Positions 52,438-60,618 of a stretch of DNA of 64,000 bases are shown here, piece after piece (the stretch's first letter is position 1; every line of letters starts with the position of its first letter). Source of the DNA: an uncultured Clostridia bacterium (GTDB taxonomy: Bacteria > Bacillota > Clostridia > Oscillospirales > Ruminococcaceae); the NCBI GenBank assembly GCA_947624675.1, contig CANQLI010000006.1, positions 1 through 64,000 on the forward strand. The letters run 5' to 3'. The notes beneath the pieces are model-generated. The model was not told where the DNA came from. It saw only the letters and a list, made by a program, of their open reading frames with translations, and made no database searches. The position numbers and the translations under genes are program-made.

Positions 52438-54365
52438 TGCCGGGACCTAGACCGAGAAATATGGGACCAAGACCCAAAATAGATAATCCGGGAAGGATAA
52501 TAAAAAGAATTTTTTCATACCTAAGAGGAAAAAACCGCTTTTATTTTATTGTAGTTCTGATCTGCATTATTACAGTTGCAGTTGCAACTACGACCTCAAG
52601 CGTTTTTCTTGGCTCGCTTATAGACGATTATGTTGTGCCGCTTTTGGGACAGCAGACCGCTGATTTCCATCCGCTGCTTATTGCTCTTATAAAGCTTGGA
52701 GCGCTGTTTGCCGTAGGAGTTTTTGCAAGCTGGTTACAAAGCTATCTTATGGCGATAGTGTCACAGAGAATGCTCAAAGAGGTAAGAGACGATATGTTCA
52801 GTCATATGCAGTCCCTTCCGATAAAGTTTTTTGATACCCACCTTCACGGAGATCTTATGAGCCGTTATACTAACGATACGGATACACTAAGACAGATGAT
52901 AGGTATGAGTATTCCACAGACTATGTCCTCACTCTTTTCGATACTGGTAGCGCTTGTGGCTATGGTAAGGGAAAACATCTGGCTTACCTTGTTTGTTCTT
53001 CTGACTGTTGTAGTAATGCTGTTCATCGTTAAATTTGTCGGAACCAGAAGCTCGAAATATTTTGTGCTTCAGCAAAAATCAATAGGTCAGATAAACGGAT
53101 ATATCGAGGAAATGATAACAGGTCAGAAGGTCGTAAAGGCCTTTACCCACGAGCAAAGATGCAAGGACGGCTTCGACAAGATAAACGACGAGCTTGTAGA
53201 AAATGCTTTTCAGGCAAACAAGTATGCTAACATCCTTATGCCTATTATGGGAAATCTCGGACATGTTCAGTATGTGCTGATCGCCGTCGTAGGCGGAGCG
53301 CTTGCGTTAAGCGGCGCGGTGAGCGGGATAACGATAGGCGTTATAGTGTCATTTTTACAGCTTTCACGAAACTTCACACAGCCGATAACTCAGATCTCAC
53401 AGCAGATAAACGCTGTTGTAATGGCTCTTGCCGGAGCAAAGAGAGTTTTCGACCTTCTGGACGAAAAGCCGGAAACGGACGACGGATATGTGACGCTTGT
53501 TAATGCAAGGTACAACAAAAACGGTGAGCTTGAGGAATGCAGCGAGCGAACGGAGATGTGGGCTTGGAAGCATCCTCACAAGGACGGAACGGTGACATAT
53601 ACAAAGCTCGAGGGAGATGTTGTTTTAAACGAGGTTGATTTTGGATATGTCCCGGAAAAGATAGTTCTTCACGACATTTCTATATATGCTCATCCGGGTG
53701 AGAAGGTTGCGTTTGTCGGAGCTACCGGCGCAGGTAAGACCACGATCACAAACCTTATCAACCGCTTTTACGATATTGCGGACGGAAAAATAAGATATGA
53801 CGGAATCAATATCAACAAAATTAAGAAGTCTGATCTGAGGCGCTCTCTGGGTATCGTTTTGCAGGACACAAACCTGTTCACGGGAACCATTATGGAAAAC
53901 ATACGCTACGGAAGGCTTGACGCTACCGATGAAGAGTGTATTGCCGCTGCGAAGCTTGCGAACGCACACGACTTTATAATGCGGCTTCCGGACGGTTACA
54001 ATACTGAGATTACCGAAAACGGCGCGTCTATTTCTCAGGGACAAAGACAGCTTTTATCTATTGCAAGGTGCGCTGTTGCAGATCCGCCTGTTATGATACT
54101 TGACGAGGCAACCTCGTCCATCGACACAAGAACCGAACGCATCGTACAGAAGGGTATGGACAGCCTTATGTACGGAAGAACAGTTTTCGTAATAGCACAC
54201 AGGCTTTCTACTATACAGAATTCTGATGTCATTATGGTTCTCGACCTTGGGCGCATTATCGAGCGTGGAAATCACGATGATCTAATTGCTCAAAAGGGTA
54301 AGTATTACCAGCTTTATACTGGAGCTTTTGAGCTTTCAAGCGGTAATCAGGATCTTAATGTTTAG
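52437..54365 (+). CDS. ABC exporter half-transporter, catalytically complete partner
   Basis: 642 residues. The N-terminus is a Pro/Arg/Gly-rich cytoplasmic stretch, followed by six membrane helices. An insertion of ~45 residues (V-N-A-R-Y-N-K-N-G-E to the H-P-H-K-D-G stretch) lies at the start of the ATPase domain. Walker A GATGAGKTT, signature SQGQRQ, Walker B with catalytic Glu (ILDEATSSID), and switch His (IAHRLST) are intact. The heterodimer probably exports drugs or peptides under MarR control. Confidence 0.94.
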   Translation: MPGPRPRNMGPRPKIDNPGRIIKRIFSYLRGKNRFYFIVVLICIITVAVATTTSSVFLGSLIDDYVVPLLGQQTADFHPLLIALIKLGALFAVGVFASWLQSYLMAIVSQRMLKEVRDDMFSHMQSLPIKFFDTHLHGDLMSRYTNDTDTLRQMIGMSIPQTMSSLFSILVALVAMVRENIWLTLFVLLTVVVMLFIVKFVGTRSSKYFVLQQKSIGQINGYIEEMITGQKVVKAFTHEQRCKDGFDKINDELVENAFQANKYANILMPIMGNLGHVQYVLIAVVGGALALSGAVSGITIGVIVSFLQLSRNFTQPITQISQQINAVVMALAGAKRVFDLLDEKPETDDGYVTLVNARYNKNGELEECSERTEMWAWKHPHKDGTVTYTKLEGDVVLNEVDFGYVPEKIVLHDISIYAHPGEKVAFVGATGAGKTTITNLINRFYDIADGKIRYDGININKIKKSDLRRSLGIVLQDTNLFTGTIMENIRYGRLDATDEECIAAAKLANAHDFIMRLPDGYNTEITENGASISQGQRQLLSIARCAVADPPVMILDEATSSIDTRTERIVQKGMDSLMYGRTVFVIAHRLSTIQNSDVIMVLDLGRIIERGNHDDLIAQKGKYYQLYTGAFELSSGNQDLNV

Positions 54366-54369
54366 ATAA

Positions 54370-54480
54370 CCCCTCCCACTAACAGCGCAAAATCAGGAAA
54401 AAATGTACGCAAACGTACATTTTTAATAAAATATCTTATGTATGTTCACGGAAAATTTACAATGTTCATAATTTGTTAAT
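54370..54480 (+). repeat. dispersed intergenic element, copy 3
   Basis: Begins 4 bp after the ABC exporter stop. It has the invariant hairpin core AATGTACG/CGTACATT at 54402-54421 and the same CTAACAGCGCAAAATCAGG block as copy 2. The right third (after the hairpin) is more diverged than between copies 1 and 2. Confidence 0.85.
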
Positions 54481-54505
54481 AAACATAGGATGGATTTAAT
54501 GCGAA

Positions 54506-54545
54506 AAAACGGCTTGCAAGCTATCAAATGCTTGCAAGCCGTTTT
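54506..54545. terminator. strong bidirectional terminator
   Basis: 16-bp perfect stem AAAACGGCTTGCAAGC (54506-54521) / GCTTGCAAGCCGTTTT (54530-54545), 8-nt loop; between converging genes. Confidence 0.9.
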
Positions 54546-54559
54546 ATGTGAAAATTATT

Positions 54560-55387
54560 TTATCGCTTTAAAAATTCAGCCGCTGATGCCGCCCACTGTG
54601 CGTTTACAGGCATTAACTGATACGGCTGGTTGACGGTGGTTTCATCGCATAGGCTGAGTCCGTGTCCGCCCCATTCGTAAATATGTGCCTCAAAAGGAAC
54701 CTTGGCTTTTGAGAGAGCTTCCATATAGTACAACGAGTTTTCTACCGGAACACAGTCGTCATCGGCGGTATGCCAAAGGAATGTTGGCGGAGTTTTCTCG
54801 CTAACCTGTGTTTCAAGCGAGAGCTTATTTCTCAGCTTATCGTCCCCTCCGTCGGCAAGAAGGTTTAAGATTGTCGTTTCGTGGGTGAACTCGCCGCTTG
54901 TCAAAACAGGGTAGCAAAGCACCGATTTATACGGCTTTACATCTTTTTCCGAAGCGCCGATAAAGTTTAAGAGCTCACTGTCATAGTAAAAGTTGGACAC
55001 GCACGCTGCGAGATGTCCTCCGGCAGAAAAGCCCATTACAGAAAGCTTATCCGGGTCTATGAAGAACCTGTCTGCGTTGTCCTTTATGTACTTCATTGAA
55101 GCCAGCGCTTCTAACAGGGCGGTCGGGAACTTTTTTTTGACACAGGAATATCTCAGCACGAACGACGCTACTCCAAGTCCCATAAAGCGAAGGGCAACAG
55201 GGTCAGCCTCACGGTCTGAACAGTAATCATATCCGCCGCCCGGCAGAACAAGCACGGCAGGATACGGCTTTGTATTTATTTCCGGACTTTTGTCGGGTGC
55301 ATACACTGTGAGCTCCGGCTCCAGCCCTTCGTAATTGATCCCTGCTTTTTTATAATCGACCTTGATTTTTACGGTTTCATAAATCAT
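54560..55387 (-). CDS. alpha/beta hydrolase, acetyl-esterase type
   Basis: 275 residues. Oxyanion region VLPGGGYDYCS, nucleophile Ser in GFSAGG, Asp in TADDDCVP and His in GGHGLS: a complete catalytic triad. It resembles the acetylxylan/feruloyl-type esterases (BD-FAE, Aes-like) common in plant-fibre degraders, but it has no signal peptide. It may remove acetyl groups from imported oligosaccharides. ATG 55387 follows GGGAG by 7 nt; an ATG 21 nt upstream is in frame but lacks a site. Confidence 0.88.
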   Translation of the reverse strand: MIYETVKIKVDYKKAGINYEGLEPELTVYAPDKSPEINTKPYPAVLVLPGGGYDYCSDREADPVALRFMGLGVASFVLRYSCVKKKFPTALLEALASMKYIKDNADRFFIDPDKLSVMGFSAGGHLAACVSNFYYDSELLNFIGASEKDVKPYKSVLCYPVLTSGEFTHETTILNLLADGGDDKLRNKLSLETQVSEKTPPTFLWHTADDDCVPVENSLYYMEALSKAKVPFEAHIYEWGGHGLSLCDETTVNQPYQLMPVNAQWAASAAEFLKR

Positions 55388-55456
55388 ATTTTTCTCCCTC
55401 TGTTTCATATAATTTGATTTTATTTTATCACACAGCCTTGTTTTTGTAAATAGATA

Positions 55457-55485
55457 TTGAAAAAAAGCGGAAGTTATAGTAAAAT
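55457..55485 (+). promoter_or_regulatory. promoter of pheA
   Basis: TTGAAA (55457-55462), 17 bp spacer, TAAAAT (55480-55485), 33 bp before the ATG. Confidence 0.6.
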
Positions 55486-55518
55486 AAATTTGATGTAATC
55501 AAAAATTCGGAGGTAAAT

Positions 55519-56631
55519 ATGGATCTTAATGAGTTGAGAGAGGAAATAAACATCATTGATGATGAAATACTGAAGCTTTTTCAAAAGCGTATGGATATTT
55601 CTAGAGAGGTCGCAGCTTATAAAATGAAAAACGGTCTTGAGGTTTTTCAAAGCGCTAGAGAAAAAGAGATAATCAAAAAGGTAAGGGAAAAAGCGCCGGA
55701 AGGTCTTGAAAACGGCGCTGAGGTATTGTTCAATACAATTATGGACATATCCAAGTCAAGGCAGTATCAGGAGTTTTTTCCTGTTACGGGTGAGATGAAA
55801 TACAATAGTATTGATTTTGACAGGATAGGTAAGATCGCCTGTCCGGGAACATATGGCTCTTACTCTCAGATTGCTTGTAAGCAGATATCTCCGAACGCTC
55901 ATATCGAATTTTACAACACATTTGATGAGGTATTTGACGCTGTTATCACCGAAAAATGCGATTTTGGTATATTACCTATACAGAACTCGACCGCAGGCTC
56001 GGTCACTCAGACATATGAGCTTATGAAGCACTACAACTTTTTTATCGCAGGAGGTACCCGTGTAAAGGTGGATCACTGTCTCGCTGCCAGAAAGGGCATA
56101 GATATTCGTGACATCAAGACAGTTTTGTCGCACGAGCAGGGTCTTATGCAGTGCAGCGAGTTTTTAAAGAAAAATTCTCTTACAACTCAGGAGTATGTCA
56201 ATACAGCGCTCGCCGCAGGCTTTGTAAGGGATTCCTCAGAGCCGTATGCGGCGATATGCTCTGAGGAATGTGCCGAGGAGATGGGACTTAACATAATTTC
56301 CAGAGGAATAGGAAATTCTTCTGAAAACTACACACGCTTTATACTTATCTCCAAAGATATTTTTATTGCCGACGGCGCAAACATCATAAGCGTTTCGCTT
56401 TCGCTCCCTCACAGCCGCTCGGCTCTTTACAGACTTCTGACTAAATTTTCCGTTTCGGGACTTAACCTTTTACGGCTTGAGAACAAGCCGATAGCAACCA
56501 AGGACTTTGATGTTGTGTTTTACCTTGATTTTGAGGGGAATGTTAAAAACAGAGAGGTCTTAAGCCTTATGAGCGAGCTTGAAAGTGAGCTTGGATACTT
56601 TAAGTTCCTTGGAAATTTCAAGGAAATGTAG
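55519..56631 (+). CDS. pheA: bifunctional chorismate mutase / prephenate dehydratase (P-protein)
   Basis: 370 residues. The chorismate mutase helix bundle is residues 1-~85 (L-R-E-E-I-N-I-I-D-D-E-I, M-D-I-S-R-E-V-A-A-Y-K). Prephenate dehydratase is ~110-290 (C-P-G-T-Y-G-S-Y-S-Q and P-I-Q-N-S-T-A-G-S-V). The ACT domain is ~295-370 (SLPHSRSALYRLL, RLENKPI). It makes phenylpyruvate for Phe. The ACT domain predicts feedback inhibition by phenylalanine. Confidence 0.95.
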   Translation: MDLNELREEINIIDDEILKLFQKRMDISREVAAYKMKNGLEVFQSAREKEIIKKVREKAPEGLENGAEVLFNTIMDISKSRQYQEFFPVTGEMKYNSIDFDRIGKIACPGTYGSYSQIACKQISPNAHIEFYNTFDEVFDAVITEKCDFGILPIQNSTAGSVTQTYELMKHYNFFIAGGTRVKVDHCLAARKGIDIRDIKTVLSHEQGLMQCSEFLKKNSLTTQEYVNTALAAGFVRDSSEPYAAICSEECAEEMGLNIISRGIGNSSENYTRFILISKDIFIADGANIISVSLSLPHSRSALYRLLTKFSVSGLNLLRLENKPIATKDFDVVFYLDFEGNVKNREVLSLMSELESELGYFKFLGNFKEM

Positions 56632-56663
56632 CTTATCTTAGCAGTTATATTTTTGGAGGATGT

Positions 56664-58514
56664 ATGTACAGAGAAAAAATTGAGAGGATACTGCCAAGCG
56701 TGCAGAAGCCTGCCCGTTATATCGGAGGAGAGCACGGCAGTGTCGTTAAGGATAAAAATAAGGTGAGCGTGCGCTTTGCATTCTGCTTTCCTGATACATA
56801 TGATGTTGGTATGAGTCATTTGGGTATGAAGATACTTTACGGTCTTAAAAACTCGGTAGACGACTACTGGTGCGAGAGGGTTTTTCAGCCTGAGCCGGAT
56901 TTTGAACGGATTATGCGAAAGGAAAATATTTTACTTTACGGACTCGAAAGCTTAGAGCCTATAAAGGATTTTGACTTTATAGGCTTTACGCTTCAATATG
57001 AGCTCAGCTTTACAAATGTCCTTAATATGCTTGACCTTGCGGGAGTTCCGATTCACTCTTCAGAAAGAAAGAGCTTATCTCCCATTGTGGTCGGCGGAGG
57101 TCCTTGCGCCTGTAATCCCGAGCCGCTTGCGGATTTTTTTGACATCTTTATTCTCGGTGAAGGAGAAAGGGTAAACCTTGAGCTTATGGGGCTTTACAAG
57201 TCTATGAAGCAAAAGGGTGCGGGCAAGGAGGAGTTTTTGCTTGCGGCTTCTAAGCTCGAGGGAGTATATGTTCCGAGCTTTTACGATTTCAAGTATAATG
57301 ACGACGGAACGGTAAACTCATGTAAGCCTAATCGGGACGGCGTTCCTGAAAAAGTCAGAAAGAGAGTTATAGAAGACTTTGACAAGGTATATTATCCCGA
57401 TAACTTTGTCGTGCCGTTTACTAAAATCGTCCACGACCGTGCTGTTGTCGAGGTTCTTAGAGGCTGTATAAGAGGATGCAGATTTTGTCAGGCGGGCTTT
57501 ATATACCGCCCATTCAGAGAGAAAAGTGTTGGTACAATAAAACAAAATACCGAGGAGCTTTGTAAAAACACAGGATATGAGGAGGTTTCGCTATCAAGCC
57601 TTTCTACGAGCGACCACACTCAGATAAATGAGCTTTTATCCGAGCTTGTAGACTACACAAAGGATGAGCAGATCTCTCTTTCGCTTCCGTCGCTAAGGGT
57701 CGATAACTTCAGCGAGGAGGTACTGAGTAAAATCTCAACTGTACGGAAAAGCGGACTTACATTCGCTCCGGAGGCGGGAACTCAAAGGCTCAGAGATGTC
57801 ATAAACAAAAATGTAAGTGAGGAGGAGATAATGAGGTCCTGTAAGATAGCCTTTGAGGGAGGCTATACATCCGTTAAGCTTTACTTTATGCTTGGGCTTC
57901 CGACCGAGACTATGGAGGACATTGAAGGAATGGTTCAGACCGCCCATAAGATAATCGACCTTTTTTACTCCATACCAAAAGAAAAAAGGGGAAAGGGTTC
58001 GGTTTCCGTTTCGATATCCTGCGCTACATTTGTTCCTAAGCCGTTTACTCCGTTTGAGTTTGAACCGCAGGCAACAAGAGAAGAGGTCATAGCTAAGCAG
58101 GAGCATCTTGTAGCCTGTCTTAAAACACGGAAAATAAAGGCAAGCTGGCACGACTATAATGTAAGCCTTCTGGAGGCGGCTCTCGCACGGGGCGACAGAC
58201 GGCTCGGAGCGGTTATTGAGGAGGCTTGGAGGCGCGGCTGTAAAATGGATAGCTGGGACGAATACTTTACGCCTGATGTATGGTGGAAAACATTTGAGGA
58301 CCTTAATATTGACCCTGAGTTTTACGCCTGCCGCAAGAGAGATCACTCGGAGATTTTTCCTTGGGATCATCTTGACTATATGGTTTCAAAAAGCTTCTTT
58401 ATAAGAGAAAACAAGCTTGCTCACGAGGCTAAGACTACTCCTAACTGTAAAGAAAAATGCTCAGGATGCGGTGTGAAAAAAGAGTGCGGAGGTGTGTACT
58501 GTGGAAGAAAATAG
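56664..58514 (+). CDS. B12-binding-domain radical SAM protein (TIGR03960 type)
   Basis: 616 residues. The N-terminal half resembles a cobalamin-binding fold (R-F-A-F-C-F-P-D-T-Y-D-V-G-M-S-H, V-V-G-G-G-P-C-A). The central radical SAM cluster motif is R-G-C-I-R-G-C-R-F-C. The C-terminal cysteines (C-K-E-K-C-S-G-C-G-V and E-C-G-G-V-Y-C-G) may bind a second metal site. The family almost always precedes a DUF2344 gene, as here (14-nt overlap), and its reaction is unknown. Confidence 0.9.
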   Translation: MYREKIERILPSVQKPARYIGGEHGSVVKDKNKVSVRFAFCFPDTYDVGMSHLGMKILYGLKNSVDDYWCERVFQPEPDFERIMRKENILLYGLESLEPIKDFDFIGFTLQYELSFTNVLNMLDLAGVPIHSSERKSLSPIVVGGGPCACNPEPLADFFDIFILGEGERVNLELMGLYKSMKQKGAGKEEFLLAASKLEGVYVPSFYDFKYNDDGTVNSCKPNRDGVPEKVRKRVIEDFDKVYYPDNFVVPFTKIVHDRAVVEVLRGCIRGCRFCQAGFIYRPFREKSVGTIKQNTEELCKNTGYEEVSLSSLSTSDHTQINELLSELVDYTKDEQISLSLPSLRVDNFSEEVLSKISTVRKSGLTFAPEAGTQRLRDVINKNVSEEEIMRSCKIAFEGGYTSVKLYFMLGLPTETMEDIEGMVQTAHKIIDLFYSIPKEKRGKGSVSVSISCATFVPKPFTPFEFEPQATREEVIAKQEHLVACLKTRKIKASWHDYNVSLLEAALARGDRRLGAVIEEAWRRGCKMDSWDEYFTPDVWWKTFEDLNIDPEFYACRKRDHSEIFPWDHLDYMVSKSFFIRENKLAHEAKTTPNCKEKCSGCGVKKECGGVYCGRK

Positions 58515-59151
58515 ATTTGACAGGCGCATCACCTTTTCTAAATCCGACAGAGCTGTGTTTATCTCACACCTTGATCTTATGAGGACTATGCAGAGGGCTT
58601 TTAAGCGTGCGGGACTTCCTATATGGTACACTCAGGGGTTTAATCCCCACGCTTACATTATGTTTCCGCTCGCGCTTTCACTCGGAATCTCAAGCGATGT
58701 AGAAATAATGGACGCTTCACTTACTGAGGATATTCCGTGTGACGAGGTGACTAAGAGGCTGAATTATTCTTTACCGACAGGACTCAGGATAGTGAAAACA
58801 GCACTGCCGGTAAAAAAGCACACGGATATTAAAAAAGCCGAATATAAAATAATCATAGATGCAAAGGAAAATGATTTTATAAGATTTATTTCCCGGGAAA
58901 AAATAGAGATAAAAAAGAAAACGAAGAAAAAAACAGAGAAGCTTATCGACATAAAGCCTGACATTGAGGTGTTAGGGCTTAGCGGTAAGGGTGAGGAGCT
59001 TTTAATAAATCTAAGTTTACCGGCAGGCTGCGGATTGAATATAAATCCGTCGGTCATTATCGAAGCTTTTTCTGAGTTTACGGGTCAAGATTACTTGACA
59101 AAAATAAGCCGGACAAGGATAGTCGATGTAAACGGCGAAGATTACCGATAA
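58501..59151 (+). CDS. DUF2344 protein, partner of the radical SAM gene (TIGR03936 type)
   Basis: 216 residues with a GTG start 8 nt after GGAGG, which lies inside the radical SAM gene. SKSDRAVFISHLDLMRTMQR, AGLPIWYTQGFNPHAYIMF and PLALSLGISSDVE are the family hallmarks. In many genomes the pair precedes rne/rng and rplU-rpmA; here rplS follows instead. Suspected RNA- or ribosome-related modification, not proven. An alternative GTG lies at 58492. Confidence 0.9.
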   Translation: MEENRFDRRITFSKSDRAVFISHLDLMRTMQRAFKRAGLPIWYTQGFNPHAYIMFPLALSLGISSDVEIMDASLTEDIPCDEVTKRLNYSLPTGLRIVKTALPVKKHTDIKKAEYKIIIDAKENDFIRFISREKIEIKKKTKKKTEKLIDIKPDIEVLGLSGKGEELLINLSLPAGCGLNINPSVIIEAFSEFTGQDYLTKISRTRIVDVNGEDYR

Positions 59152-59252
59152 AAAGGTAGGGACTATTAAACATAAGTATTTGTTCATCAGGTTCTTGCCG
59201 ATAAGGGTTTACTTTTATTTTCCATAATATTTAAAAAAATCTGAAAAAACTA

Positions 59253-59281
59253 TTGCATTTTATTTTCAGATGTGTTATAAT
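59253..59281 (+). promoter_or_regulatory. promoter of rplS
   Basis: TTGCAT (59253-59258), 17 bp spacer, TATAAT (59276-59281). Confidence 0.75.
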
Positions 59282-59297
59282 AGCAAAGCATTTGAAA

Positions 59298-59404
59298 ATC
59301 CGTCGCGAAATCCGACGGGAGTTAATGCGTATCAATAGATATACATTAAAGCGGATAGTCCTCTGGCACTGCAACAGGGCAGGGTGTATGAATGTCTGAA
59401 AAAA
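59298..59404 (+). ncRNA. structured leader of rplS (L19-leader-like)
   Basis: A ~130-nt leader with two good hairpins: CCGTCG (59300-59305) / CGACGG (59313-59318), and CACTGC (59367-59372) / GCAG-G-GTG (59379-59386). The second is close to the AGGAGG site. Also, ATCCG (59298-59302) can pair with CGGAT (59352-59356), competing with the first hairpin. The place fits ribosomal-protein autoregulation. I cannot confirm that it matches the known L19 leader family. Confidence 0.5.
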
Positions 59405-59419
59405 CAGGAGGTATTTAAA

Positions 59420-59764
59420 GTGGATGCTTTAAAACAGATTTCAAATTCAAGCCTTAAGGCTGAGGTTCCTGAGCTTAACATAGGTGATACCGTTAAGGTC
59501 CATGTTAAGATCAAGGAGGGCGACAAGTCCAGAATCCAGGTGTTTGAGGGAACGATCATTGCTAAAAAGCACGGCGGCGTAAGCGAGACCTTTACGGTAA
59601 GAAGAGTTGCTCACGGTTGCGGAATTGAGAGAGTTTTCCCGGTACATTCGCCGGTTGTTGACAAGGTCGAGATTGTCAGAAGCGGTAAGGTCAGAAGAGC
59701 TAAGCTCTACTATCTGAGAAACAGAGTAGGTAAAGCCGCTAAGGTTAAAGAAGCAATCAGATAA
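59420..59764 (+). CDS. rplS: 50S ribosomal protein L19
   Basis: 114 residues, GTG start 8 nt after AGGAGG (59406-59411). [40 protein letters not shown] and [19 protein letters not shown] are all L19 hallmarks. It lies at the 30S-50S interface of the ribosome. The usual trmD/rimM genes are not upstream here. It is a stand-alone unit with its own promoter, leader and terminator. Confidence 0.98.
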   Translation: MDALKQISNSSLKAEVPELNIGDTVKVHVKIKEGDKSRIQVFEGTIIAKKHGGVSETFTVRRVAHGCGIERVFPVHSPVVDKVEIVRSGKVRRAKLYYLRNRVGKAAKVKEAIR

Positions 59765-59801
59765 TAAAAAACAGAGCGCAACGAATGCTTCACAGAAAAT
59801 T

Positions 59802-59833
59802 GCCGCTGTCAATCGACAGCGGCTTTCCTTTTT
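59802..59833 (+). terminator. terminator of rplS
   Basis: 9-bp perfect stem GCCGCTGTC / GACAGCGGC, 4-nt loop, then TTTCCTTTTT. Confidence 0.9.
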
Positions 59834-59891
59834 GGCAAACTATTCAAGACTTGATAAAGTTGGCGGTGAAGCACATCTGCAAATTATCTGG

Positions 59892-59943
59892 ACTTTTGAA
59901 TATTGTATTGCAATCAGTCATACAATATGGTATAATCAAAAGT
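59892..59943 (+). promoter_or_regulatory. toxin-antitoxin promoter with nested operator palindromes
   Basis: TTGCAA (59908-59913), 17 bp spacer, TATAAT (59931-59936). Nested perfect inverted repeats embrace it: ATATTGTAT (59900-59908) / ATACAATAT (59920-59928), and outside that ACTTTTGA (59892-59899) / TCAAAAGT (59936-59943). This is ideal for autorepression by the antitoxin or the complex. Confidence 0.75.
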
Positions 59944-59962
59944 AGAAAGGCGGGTGCTTATT

Positions 59963-60259
59963 ATGGCAACAAAAAGTGCAAATGTAACGGCTCGCGTGCA
60001 GCCGGAAATCAAGCGACAGGCAGAGGCGGTTTTGGACAGAATCGGACTGCCCGTTTCGGTTCTGATTGATACCTTATATCGGCAAATCATTATGACGGGC
60101 GGCGTTCCGTATTCACTCACTGTACCGAAATTGCCTACAAGAGACAGCTTGACTGATGAACAATTTAACGCAATGATGGAAAAAGGCTATAGTCAGGCGA
60201 AATCCGGCGAGGGACTGTCTGTTGATGAAGCTTTTGCCAAAATCCGTAAGGGTATTTGA
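59963..60259 (+). CDS. RelB/DinJ family antitoxin
   Basis: 98 residues. The N-terminal ribbon-helix-helix pattern (A-N-V-T-A-R-V-Q-P-E-I-K-R-Q-A-E-A-V-L) is followed by G-L-P-V-S-V-L-I-D-T-L-Y-R-Q-I, typical of RelB/DinJ. The C-terminal part would wrap the toxin. ATG 59963 is preferred to a GTG 9 nt upstream. It is directly followed by the toxin gene. Codon choice is more like that of other Firmicutes gut genera than of its neighbours, suggesting transfer (impression, not computed). Confidence 0.88.
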   Translation: MATKSANVTARVQPEIKRQAEAVLDRIGLPVSVLIDTLYRQIIMTGGVPYSLTVPKLPTRDSLTDEQFNAMMEKGYSQAKSGEGLSVDEAFAKIRKGI

Positions 60260-60261
60260 GT

Positions 60262-60603
60262 ATGCAGTATGTGGTGAAGCTGACCGCACAGGCAATCGGG
60301 CAAATTGAAGAAGCGGTACAGTATATTTCCAAAATCCTTTTGGAGCCGGAAACCGCACAAAAATGGGCGGATACTCTGCAATGTGAAATCGAAAAGCTGG
60401 ATTCTATGCCGTCAAGGTATCCTCTTGCGGGTGAAGAACCGTGGCATACGAAAGGAGTTCGCAAAATGCCCGTTAAGAACTTTCTCGTTTACTATCTGGT
60501 TGACGAGAAAAAGAGAGTTGTGTGGATCACGGCTGTAATCTATGGGCGGAGAGACCAAATTGCAGCATTGCTCGATATATCGCTGAATGACGGCGAACGA
60601 TAA
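60262..60603 (+). CDS. RelE/ParE family toxin
   Basis: 113 residues. V-V-K-L-T-A-Q-A-I-G-Q-I-E-E-A-V-Q-Y-I at the start, G-V-R-K-M-P-V-K-N-F-L-V-Y-Y-L-V-D in the middle and V-I-Y-G-R-R-D at the end: the RelE/ParE beta-sheet core. It starts 2 nt after the antitoxin stop; a TTG at 60256 would overlap the stop. RelE types cut mRNA on the ribosome and ParE types poison gyrase; which applies is not clear. Confidence 0.88.
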   Translation: MQYVVKLTAQAIGQIEEAVQYISKILLEPETAQKWADTLQCEIEKLDSMPSRYPLAGEEPWHTKGVRKMPVKNFLVYYLVDEKKRVVWITAVIYGRRDQIAALLDISLNDGER

Positions 60604-60618
60604 CGGAGGGCGACAAGT

